Origin: Alphaproteobacteria bacterium
GTDB lineage: Bacteria; Pseudomonadota; Alphaproteobacteria; Thalassobaculales; Thalassobaculaceae
Direction of reading: 5' to 3'
Length of the DNA: 13,634 bases
NCBI GenBank assembly: GCA_028822575.1
Contig: JAPKDN010000028.1
Coordinates: 1-13,634 of the forward strand
Shown: one piece after another, positions 7,814 to 13,634 of the stretch
Layout: each line of letters opens with the position of its first letter
Numbering within the stretch: position 1 is the first letter of the stretch
The notes under the pieces: generated by a model
What the model was told of the DNA's origin: nothing
The model's input: only the letters and a program-made list of their open reading frames with translations
Database searches by the model: none
Translations under genes and position numbers: made by a program

Positions 7814-7828
7814 CTTGAATGGGTCAAG
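7814..7828. promoter_or_regulatory. Candidate operator dyad upstream of the GAPDH-arsJ genes
   Basis: CTTGA-ATGGG-TCAAG is a perfect 5-5-5 dyad about 86 bp upstream of the GAPDH start. On the minus strand its right half provides TTGACC, a good -35-like hexamer, so a repressor bound here would block transcription. No good -10 follows at 16-18 bp, which weakens the promoter reading. ArsR-type regulators bind short inverted repeats of similar scale, but the sequence is not a recognised ArsR box. The rest of 7743-7885 shows nothing further. Confidence 0.35.
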
Positions 7829-7885
7829 ATGATGGGCTTAGCGTCGAGAGAAGACGATAGGGTATCGCCGCCTCCGTTCCTGGGC

Positions 7886-8338
7886 CTACCCGCTGTGGGT
7901 ATAAACTATGCAAGCACTGGAGCTTTCCTTGACGAAAATATAAAGTTTGTTGGTGAGTTTGATACCTTCGGCACGCGACATATGATGCGCATATGCGGCG
8001 GGAAACCGGCCCTTGGCAAATTCCGCGATTCCACCGCCGAGCCGGCGTAACCTGCCCTCGCGACAGGCGCGCGATGCCAGAGCGTCATATTCGGCGACCT
8101 GCGCGATCAAGCCTTCCTCCTTGACGAAAAGGGTATTGTTCTCGGCCTGGACATTTATGGTGCGCTGGTTGCTGTTGCTGCCGGAGAATCCTCTGACGCC
8201 GGTTCGACTAGGGCCGCGGGTATAATGCCTTTTGTTGGTGGACAGCAAATCACCCGCCTTGCTCTGCGTAACGATCAGTGGTGGTGGGGCGAGTGTTACG
8301 ATCAGCCCGACAATCAAACCGACGACCAGAACTTGCAT
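7886..8338 (-). CDS. Hypothetical secreted protein
   Basis: I do not recognise this protein (150 residues from the ATG at 8338). It starts with a classic export signal, MQVLVVGLIVGLIVTLAPPP, followed by a basic, Ser/Thr/Asn-rich segment (residues about 30-60) and a mixed helical C-terminal half with alternating charged and Ala residues. Two cysteines occur, at about residues 92 and 143. I favour the ATG at 8338 because GGAAAGG lies about 9 bases before it; the ATG at 8356 would add six residues (MERFRF) and also has a purine-rich upstream sequence. It stands alone, 157 bp upstream of the GAPDH gene on the same strand, so read-through into the arsenic genes is possible. Coding status rests on the signal peptide and ribosome-binding site, hence moderate confidence. 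Confidence 0.55.
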   Translation of the reverse strand: MQVLVVGLIVGLIVTLAPPPLIVTQSKAGDLLSTNKRHYTRGPSRTGVRGFSGSNSNQRTINVQAENNTLFVKEEGLIAQVAEYDALASRACREGRLRRLGGGIAEFAKGRFPAAYAHHMSRAEGIKLTNKLYIFVKESSSACIVYTHSG

Positions 8339-8487
8339 GAAACGAAACCTTTCCATGACCCTAAATTACCTCGAATTAGATGGAAATAGAACAAAAAAGG
8401 GACGGCCAGTGCCAACCAACATGGTTGATCCAACCTAGCGTCGTGGTGTTCATTGGAACTGATTTTCCTGAGTCTCCATAAGAATGC
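8339..8487. other. Upstream region of the secreted protein, with interleaved dyads
   Basis: Apart from the alternative start at 8356, this stretch is non-coding. At 8413-8435 three copies of one pentamer alternate in orientation, CAACC-N5-GGTTG-N3-CAACC, so the central copy can pair with either neighbour. It lies about 57 bp upstream of the 8356 ATG and could be an operator or a small alternative hairpin. An A-run at about 8391-8397 (AACAAAAAAGG) follows. No confident -10/-35 pair is visible. Confidence 0.3.
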
Positions 8488-8775
8488 TCACCATGAACGG
8501 TTGTGACCAGAATATTTCACCCAATCGGTTCCAAAGCCACGAACACCTAAAATTAGGTGATGACCGCGCCGCCAAGTCATCAGGAAACCGTGATCACGCG
8601 CGAGCGACGCCAGCGCTGCTGCGTTCTTCGCCCCCGGATCCGCCAGGGGCTCAAGGGTGGCAGGCGGTTTGTTCCAGATACCAACGGTGAATCCCTCGGC
8701 CAGCAGACGGGTGACCATCGTCGACCTCAATTGGCCTGCGGCTGCGAAACCAATGCTAGGGTGATCGGTTGTCAT
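8488..8775 (-). pseudogene. Truncated 3-hydroxyisobutyrate/6-phosphogluconate-type dehydrogenase
   Basis: From the ATG at 8775, preceded by a good GGTGGAG ribosome-binding site, the frame encodes about 68 residues that resemble the N-terminus of NAD-binding beta-hydroxyacid dehydrogenases: IGFAAAGQLRSTMVTRLLAE, then FTVGIWNKPPATLEPLADPGAKNAAALASLARDHGF. Intact family members run to about 290 residues and start with a GFIGLGxMG fingerprint. Here two of the glycines are replaced (A and R), and after about 8571 the homology stops and the frame ends at 8488. The other frames downstream do not resume the family. It is therefore a remnant whose original start and ribosome-binding site survive. It follows the hldE-type kinase gene by 75 bp on the same strand. 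A short recent protein product cannot be excluded. Confidence 0.65.
8544..8559. repeat. 16-bp palindrome at the end of the dehydrogenase remnant
   Basis: CACCTAA-AA-TTAGGTG is a perfect 7-bp inverted repeat with a two-base centre. It sits about 12 bases beyond the point where dehydrogenase similarity ends, and may mark the deletion or recombination joint or be a regulator-binding site. No T-run follows on either strand, so it is not a standard terminator. Confidence 0.5.
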
Positions 8776-8850
8776 GATCTCCACCTTTGGATTGCAGGCG
8801 AACAACAAGTGCCGCCATGACGGCGCCACGATCAATGATTTTGGATAATG

Positions 8851-9846
8851 TTAATAGGTCTCGGCATGGCGGATGACGGCGGCGCGCAACTCGGCCGGTG
8901 TCACTGGCTGGATCCCAACTTTCTCGCAGATCAACCCGCCGCCGTAATTCGCGATCCCCATTGCTTCCAGCGCAGTCCCCCCGGCGGCCATCGCCGAAGC
9001 CATGACGCTGATAACGGTATCGCCGGCCCCGGCAGGGTCGTTCACCACCCTGACGAAGGCCGGTAATGTCGAGAACCGTCCTTCGGAATCCACCAATGCC
9101 ACGCCATCGGCGCCGAGAGTTACCATGACGTTCTCGGACGCCATTCGTTCCCGTAACGCACGCACGGCGGCCTCGATTTCGTCGCTGTCCGAGACTCGCA
9201 TCGCCAGCGCCTCGGAAGCCTCACGCAGGTTGGGTTTGAAAACAGTAACCCCGTGATAGGCGAAGAAGTTATCAAATTTCGGATCAACCAAAACCATCAA
9301 ATCGTGGTTTCGGGCGATTTTCAGGATCTCCGTGATGAAGGGTTCGGGCAAGAGGCCTTTATTATAGTCTTCGATGATCAAAGCCGAGAGCGTCGGTGCA
9401 ATATCATTCAAGATTGCCGTCATTTTTGACCAGAGGGTTACGCTAACTGGGTCACGGGTTTCGAAGTCCGCCCGCGCGATTTGGCGACTTTGCGCGAACA
9501 TCCGCATCTTCACTGTGGTGGGGCGCGAGGCGTCGGGAAAGATGAACTGCTCGCCTTGGGTGCTTTTCCCGACCAGGTCGAGAAGTCTATACCCGTCCTG
9601 ATCGTCGCCGATAACACTGAACAACACGGGATCTTCGCCGAGGGCGTTCAAATTGTTAACAACGTTAGCCGCGCCTCCCAACTGATAGGTTTCCTCGGTA
9701 ACGTCGACGATCGGGATCGGCGCTTCGGCGGAAAGGCGCTCCACGGAACCGAACACCGAGCGATCGAGCATCACATCGCCGATAACCGCGATGCGCCGGC
9801 CACCAAGGGTGCCCAGCAGTTCCAGGTAGCGTTCATGTAACGGCAT
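8851..9846 (-). CDS. D-glycero-beta-D-manno-heptose-7-phosphate kinase (HldE kinase domain only)
   Basis: A PfkB/ribokinase-family sugar kinase of 331 residues matching the N-terminal domain of HldE (RfaE1), which phosphorylates heptose-7-phosphate at C1 using ATP on the way to ADP-heptose for lipopolysaccharide or other glycans. Motifs: IAVIGDVMLDRSVFGSVERLS with the sugar-binding Asp, the QLGGAANVVNNL glycine motif (56-67), VDPKFDNF, VFKPNLREA, and the ATP/catalytic NDPAGAGDTVI with catalytic Asp276. The usual residues before GAGD are D-V-S/T; here they read D-P-A. It ends soon after the kinase domain, so the adenylyltransferase domain fused in E. coli HldE is absent. The ATG at 9846 follows GGAG at 11 bases and removes an N-terminal extension that would start at a TTG (9939). 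It is 120 bp downstream of the phosphatase gene on the same strand. Confidence 0.88.
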   Translation of the reverse strand: MPLHERYLELLGTLGGRRIAVIGDVMLDRSVFGSVERLSAEAPIPIVDVTEETYQLGGAANVVNNLNALGEDPVLFSVIGDDQDGYRLLDLVGKSTQGEQFIFPDASRPTTVKMRMFAQSRQIARADFETRDPVSVTLWSKMTAILNDIAPTLSALIIEDYNKGLLPEPFITEILKIARNHDLMVLVDPKFDNFFAYHGVTVFKPNLREASEALAMRVSDSDEIEAAVRALRERMASENVMVTLGADGVALVDSEGRFSTLPAFVRVVNDPAGAGDTVISVMASAMAAGGTALEAMGIANYGGGLICEKVGIQPVTPAELRAAVIRHAETY

Positions 9847-9966
9847 TGCGAGATCATCTCCGGAAGCTCGTGTCGCCTTTGGCGGTAGCATCAATGGGTC
9901 GCCAAGGAAAGGCTGGAAATATAGAGTTTCAGACGACAAAACAATTTTTATAAAAAGTTAATAAAA
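9847..9966. promoter_or_regulatory. AT-rich spacer upstream of the heptose kinase gene
   Basis: This 120-bp spacer changes sharply to AT-rich at 9940-9966. It contains the 12-bp palindrome TTTTTATAAAAA (9945-9956), unlike anything else in this GC-rich window. It could hold an internal promoter for the kinase gene (TATAAAAATTG on the minus strand). The other half, 9847-9939, is in frame with the kinase and open, but lacks a normal start codon except an ATG at 9891 and the TTG at 9939. Confidence 0.35.
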
Positions 9967-10506
9967 TTATTTATTATTGAGAATTTCTTGAATTCTATTC
10001 AGCAAATTCCCGTTGGAGAATAAAAACCCGTCGACACCCGCTGCTTGGGCGGCCTGGATATCTGACCCACGGTCGCCGATCATAAAAGAAGCCTCCCGGT
10101 GGACCGGCCAGGTCCGCATCAAATCCATCAACATCCCGGGTTCGGGTTTGCGCCAATGGGCAAGATGGCTAAACCGGCCATCGTCATGGTCGGGGTGGAA
10201 GGGGCTGAAGCGAAAATCATCGACTCTGGCGCCATGGCGACCCAGCTCTTGGTTCATCCATTCATGCAGCCGGTTTACGTGTTCCTCGGTGTAGAAACCA
10301 TGCGCGATACCAGCCTGATTCGTAACGACAAACACCCGGAAACCGCGCTCGTTCAGCAATCTGACCGCTTCCATGGCGCCAGAAATCCAAATAATCTGGT
10401 CCGAGCGATGCGCGTAGCCAATATCCTCGTTTAGAACTCCATCACGATCGAGGAAAGCGGCGGGGCGTCTCTCGTCGATGAGGTGATCGTTGGAAGCCTT
10501 GGTCAC
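9967..10506 (-). CDS. gmhB: HAD-family heptose-1,7-bisphosphate 7-phosphatase (GmhB-like)
   Basis: A 179-residue haloacid dehalogenase phosphatase that would remove the C7 phosphate from D-glycero-D-manno-heptose-1,7-bisphosphate in the cytoplasm. Motif I is FLDRDGVLNED (nucleophile Asp20, general acid Asp22); motif II is VFVVTNQAGI; RKPEPGM supplies the Lys; motif IV is IGDRGSDIQAA. In E. coli GmhB a zinc loop reads CPHHP...CxCRKP. Here the equivalents are SPFHP and AHWRKP, so all four zinc ligands are replaced. The enzyme may belong to a zinc-free branch. The GTG start at 10506 has only a weak ribosome-binding site, 15 bp after the HyuA stop, suggesting dependence on translation of hyuA. 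It is followed by the heptose kinase gene, which acts on the preceding step. Histidinol-phosphate phosphatase is a less likely alternative because of the neighbouring kinase. Confidence 0.82.
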   Translation of the reverse strand: MTKASNDHLIDERRPAAFLDRDGVLNEDIGYAHRSDQIIWISGAMEAVRLLNERGFRVFVVTNQAGIAHGFYTEEHVNRLHEWMNQELGRHGARVDDFRFSPFHPDHDDGRFSHLAHWRKPEPGMLMDLMRTWPVHREASFMIGDRGSDIQAAQAAGVDGFLFSNGNLLNRIQEILNNK

Positions 10507-10521
10507 GGCGAAGCGCCAGGC

Positions 10522-12606
10522 TCAAAGATCAATCACGATATTGCCGAACCGGTCGAGCGATGCTTTCCCCCGGGGTGGAATGAGGCAGGTCGCGTCATAC
10601 TCCTCCACGATCGCGGGGCCGTCGACCGGCGTGGTAAGATCAGCACGCGCGATCACTGGTGTGTCGACCCAGCCATGGTCCCGACCGAAAAAGGCTTGTC
10701 TCGACGTGTCGGCGGGCCGGGTCGCAGCGTCGGCGTGAAGGGTGTCCGGCACCCGGCTGGCCTCGGACACGCCTCGCCCGACAACCGCGATGTTCACCAA
10801 CTCCACCGGTTCTTCCGGGCCGGCACGATGGCCGTAGACGGTTTCGTGCTCTTGTCCGAAGCGTTCGGCAAGCTCTATCAGTTTGCCGGCATCAAGATCG
10901 CCCTGCGGCGCCGGCACCGCCAATTCATAGATCTGGCCTTTGTAGTGCAGACTGGCCGAGCGCTCGACAACTGCGGCTGCGCCCGTGAACCCTTCCATCT
11001 TGAGTTGAGCCAACGCTTCGTTGGCGAGTCCATCCCAAGCCTTTGTCATCTCCGCTGGGTCCGCTTCGCGAAGCAAGCGGCGGAAGGTACGGGAATAATG
11101 GTGCTCAACATCGGCGTAAAGCAGGCCGAACGATGAGAACAGGCCGGGTGACGGTGGAACAATGACCCGTTTGATGCCAATCGTGGTGGCCATGCCGGCC
11201 GCGAAAAGCGGCCCGTTGCCGCCAAACGCGAACAGGGTATATTTGCGCGGATCCCTGCCCCGCTCGGTGGAAACCGCCTTGATCGCCCGGATCATGTTTG
11301 AGGCGGAGATCAAATGTGCGCCATGGGCCGCCACGTCCAGCGGCAAGCCGAGGGGTTTGGCGACCTTGGCTTCGAACACCTCGGCGGCCTTGTCCCGGTT
11401 CAGCTTGAGGGCACCTCCCACCAAATGTCCAGGGTTGATATAGCCGAGCAATACATTCGCGTCGGTAATCGTGGGCTCCTCGCCCCCCGCGTCGTAGCAG
11501 ACGGGGCCCGGAGACGCGCCAGCGCTTTGCGGGCCGGCCTTTAGCGAACCGCCCGCGTCGACCGCGAGGATCGAACCTCCACCCGCGCCTACCTCAGCAA
11601 GATCGATGGCTGGAACCTTGAGCGCGTATCCGGAGCCGGTTAGCAACCGCGAGCCGTGCATGATGCCGCCGCCGACTTGCATGTCGAGGGCACGCGTCAC
11701 CTCCCCGCCGGCGATCATCGAGGTCTTGGCGGTAGTGCCTCCCATATCGAAAGCAATGACGTCATCAAGGCCCGACGCCCGTGCGATCGCTTGGGCGCCA
11801 ATGACACCACCCGCAGGACCTGATTCGATAATGTGCATCGGCAGACGCGCGGCAGTTTCAGCGGTCGTCAGCCCGCCATTGGACTGCATCAGATAGATTG
11901 GCGCGGTGATACCATTAGCGTCTAGGCCCTTGCGCAAAGACGCCAAATAGGCGCCAACCACTGGCAGGACATAGGCATTGATGACCGTCGTCGAGGTTCG
12001 CTCGTACTCCTTCATCTCGGGCAGAACATCGGCACTGATGCATAAGGGTAGATCTGGAGCCTTCTCGCGAATTACCGCCTCGATCATCCGTTCGTGGTCC
12101 GGGTTGGCATAGGCATTGATTAAGCAGACGGCAATCGCCTCTACCTTTTCCGCCAACAACTTGTCGACCGCGCTTTCGATGTCGGCGCGACTGGGCGCCC
12201 GCTCGACGACACCGTCGGCGTTGATCCGCTCATCTACTACTTGGCGAAGGTACCGTTCAACCAGGGCCGGCGGCTTTTCCCAGGCCAAATCATACAGACG
12301 CGGCATCCGCAGGGTGCGAATCTCCAGCACGTCCCGAAAGCCCGCTGAGGTAATCAGGCCAACGCGCGCACCCTTGAGTTCCAGGATCGCGTTCGAGGCC
12401 ACTGTGGTCCCATGGCGTATTTCATGGATGCTGTCGGCGCCAATCCCGGCATCGGCGAAAACCTCCGCGACGCCTTCGACAATGGCACGGGCGTAGTTGT
12501 CAACGCTAGACGGGACTTTTTTAGTGAACAGCCGACCCTCGGCGTTCAAAAAGACAATGTCTGTGAATGTACCGCCGATATCGACGCCCACGCGAAATGT
12601 GCTCAT
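10522..12606 (-). CDS. hyuA: Hydantoinase/oxoprolinase family protein, HyuA-type subunit
   Basis: A 694-residue ATP-binding subunit of the hydantoinase/5-oxoprolinase family, which hydrolyses hydantoins or 5-oxoproline, or in related complexes carboxylates ketones such as acetone or acetophenone. Visible motifs: VDIGGTFTD (8-16), the sugar-kinase-like nucleotide-binding loop; HGTTVASNAI (65-74); FDMGGTTAKTS around residues 286-296; EVGAGGGSI; and FAFGGNGPLFA. The length matches HyuA. The start is the ATG at 12606, preceded by AAAAAGGA; the open frame upstream overlaps hyuB and has no family resemblance. It lies 22 bp after the hyuB stop in the same operon, and its own stop is 15 bp from the GmhB-like start. 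Which ring or ketone is the substrate cannot be read from the sequence. Confidence 0.9.
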   Translation of the reverse strand: MSTFRVGVDIGGTFTDIVFLNAEGRLFTKKVPSSVDNYARAIVEGVAEVFADAGIGADSIHEIRHGTTVASNAILELKGARVGLITSAGFRDVLEIRTLRMPRLYDLAWEKPPALVERYLRQVVDERINADGVVERAPSRADIESAVDKLLAEKVEAIAVCLINAYANPDHERMIEAVIREKAPDLPLCISADVLPEMKEYERTSTTVINAYVLPVVGAYLASLRKGLDANGITAPIYLMQSNGGLTTAETAARLPMHIIESGPAGGVIGAQAIARASGLDDVIAFDMGGTTAKTSMIAGGEVTRALDMQVGGGIMHGSRLLTGSGYALKVPAIDLAEVGAGGGSILAVDAGGSLKAGPQSAGASPGPVCYDAGGEEPTITDANVLLGYINPGHLVGGALKLNRDKAAEVFEAKVAKPLGLPLDVAAHGAHLISASNMIRAIKAVSTERGRDPRKYTLFAFGGNGPLFAAGMATTIGIKRVIVPPSPGLFSSFGLLYADVEHHYSRTFRRLLREADPAEMTKAWDGLANEALAQLKMEGFTGAAAVVERSASLHYKGQIYELAVPAPQGDLDAGKLIELAERFGQEHETVYGHRAGPEEPVELVNIAVVGRGVSEASRVPDTLHADAATRPADTSRQAFFGRDHGWVDTPVIARADLTTPVDGPAIVEEYDATCLIPPRGKASLDRFGNIVIDL

Positions 12607-12628
12607 GTCCTTTTTCCCATTCCGCCTG

Positions 12629-13634
12629 TTACTGGGTGACCTGATCGGCACGCGGCCAATCTTCTCGAAGCACCGCTTGCGTCTCGCCGATACGGATGGC
12701 GCGGAGCTTGTTACGAAGTGCCTCTGTCCCGCCGAGATCCACGGTCCATGCCTCGGTATTAACAATCACGCCATAATCTCCGTAGGCCCTCTCGGGGCTG
12801 ACCAATTCGTTGCGGACATCGCGTAGCACCATCCCTGGATCGCGCTCCAACGGGTCGCCCCATCCGCCGCCGCCAGCCAATTCGTGCCGAAATGTCTCAC
12901 CTGCGTACATAGTCATCGTTAGCTTGGAATTCAGCGGCCGGTCCTCGGTGCCGGGGTTCATGGTGTTCCGAGACAACGCGCCCGGGTTGCCGCCATATAG
13001 CCCATAGGGACGGAAGACGGCACGATCAGAGCGAACCTGCAAGACCGCCTCGGTTTCTTGCAATCGATAGTCCCGCCGATACGGTGCGCCGCCTCGAAAC
13101 TTGCCGGCGCCGGCCCGGTCCGGGATGAATTCGTAGGCCAGGATCTCCACCGGGTTCTCCGCCTCGCAAACTTCAATCGATTGTGAGGCCATGTTGGCGA
13201 ACAGGTTCGAATTTCCCGACAAACCATCCGCCCAGGGGCGCCCGCCCCAGGTTCCGCAGGCGAAATCCACATAGATGAAGGGGTTACGGTCGTCGTCATA
13301 ACCGCCGATCGACACGCCGGTATTACCGCCGTCCGAGGCCGCCATGACCTTGTCCGGTAGCATCATCGCCAAAGCGCCGAGCACGCAGTCGACCATGCGA
13401 AATCCAGTGAGACCTCGTGCGGCGCAGGCCGCGGGCAGCACCGCATTGGCGATCGTGCCGGCGGGTGCCGTCACGTCGACACAGCGGAAGAACCCCTCGT
13501 TGGCCGGCACATCATTCGGCAGGATCGACTTCACGCCGCAGTAAGTAGCCGCCTTGGTAAAGGAAAGGGTATTGTTGATCGCTCCCTTGACCTGATCGGA
13601 GGTTCCGGTCCAATCGGCGAACATTCGATCACCC
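12629..13634 (-). CDS. hyuB: Hydantoinase B/oxoprolinase family protein, HyuB-type subunit (5' end outside window)
   Basis: The visible 335 residues are the C-terminal part of a HyuB subunit, which partners HyuA. The frame continues to the window edge (three open codons precede the internal Met at 13624, reading G-D-R-M), so the start is not in the window and the ATG at 13624 is not the true start. Hallmarks: DWTGTSDQVKGAIN near the left edge of the visible protein, the SDGGNTGVSIGG stretch, AGKFRGGAPYRRDY, and the family signature AGGGGWGDPLERDP. Family members are about 550-600 residues, so roughly 40 percent is missing here. The C-terminus appears intact. Confidence 0.9.
   Translation of the reverse strand, partial: GDRMFADWTGTSDQVKGAINNTLSFTKAATYCGVKSILPNDVPANEGFFRCVDVTAPAGTIANAVLPAACAARGLTGFRMVDCVLGALAMMLPDKVMAASDGGNTGVSIGGYDDDRNPFIYVDFACGTWGGRPWADGLSGNSNLFANMASQSIEVCEAENPVEILAYEFIPDRAGAGKFRGGAPYRRDYRLQETEAVLQVRSDRAVFRPYGLYGGNPGALSRNTMNPGTEDRPLNSKLTMTMYAGETFRHELAGGGGWGDPLERDPGMVLRDVRNELVSPERAYGDYGVIVNTEAWTVDLGGTEALRNKLRAIRIGETQAVLREDWPRADQVTQ

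Noticed and set aside
7887..7901. TACCC-N5-GGGTA dyad over the stop of the secreted protein as a terminator
   Set aside because: The stem is only 5 bp and there is no T-run on the minus strand after it.
12607..12765. Upstream extension of the hyuA frame into hyuB
   Set aside because: It overlaps the 3' end of hyuB in another frame; the family start VDIGGTFTD follows directly from the ATG at 12606.

Overview
The window (about 13.6 kb, GC-rich with a few sharply AT-rich intergenic islands) looks like chromosomal DNA of an alphaproteobacterium, plausibly a free-living Rhodospirillales-type heterotroph. The basis is the GC content, the gene style and the mix of aromatic acyl-CoA, CaiB/BaiF and hydantoinase-type genes. 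No rRNA, tRNA, CRISPR array, intact insertion sequence or phage gene is visible, and the genus cannot be named from sequence alone.

Layout, left to right. (1) Minus strand, 1-1076: the 5' part of a membrane-anchored or secreted trypsin-like serine protease, cut by the window edge, lies just downstream of a gene for a gamma-glutamylcyclotransferase-like protein. (2) Plus strand, 1252-3605: a two-gene operon of a benzoate-CoA ligase family enzyme and an alpha/beta hydrolase whose GTG start overlaps the ligase stop. After a 384-bp intergenic stretch containing an AT-rich island comes a CaiB/BaiF CoA-transferase (3990-5183). (3) Minus strand, 5194-7728: ArsJ and its partner glyceraldehyde-3-phosphate dehydrogenase. 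In characterised systems this pair detoxifies arsenate by making and exporting 1-arseno-3-phosphoglycerate. No arsR or other ars gene is in the window. The intergenic space between the two genes holds a conspicuous inverted repeat. (4) Minus strand, 7886-8775: a small secreted protein of unknown function, then a broken remnant of a 3-hydroxyisobutyrate/6-phosphogluconate-type dehydrogenase ending next to a 16-bp palindrome. (5) Minus strand, 8851-13634: hyuB (5' end outside the window), hyuA, a GmhB-like HAD phosphatase and an HldE-type heptose-7-phosphate kinase (kinase domain only), all in one direction.

How the genes relate: GAPDH and ArsJ form a complete two-step arsenate pathway. GmhB and the HldE kinase domain catalyse consecutive steps toward ADP-heptose, but the isomerase (GmhA) and adenylyltransferase (HldC) are absent from the window. 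HyuA and HyuB are two subunits of one hydantoinase/oxoprolinase-type enzyme. The benzoate-CoA ligase suggests activation of an aromatic acid, with no downstream ring-degrading genes here. I found no clearly undescribed multi-gene system. The best leads are the arsR-less ArsJ module with its structured spacer, and the GmhB-like phosphatase that has lost its zinc ligands.
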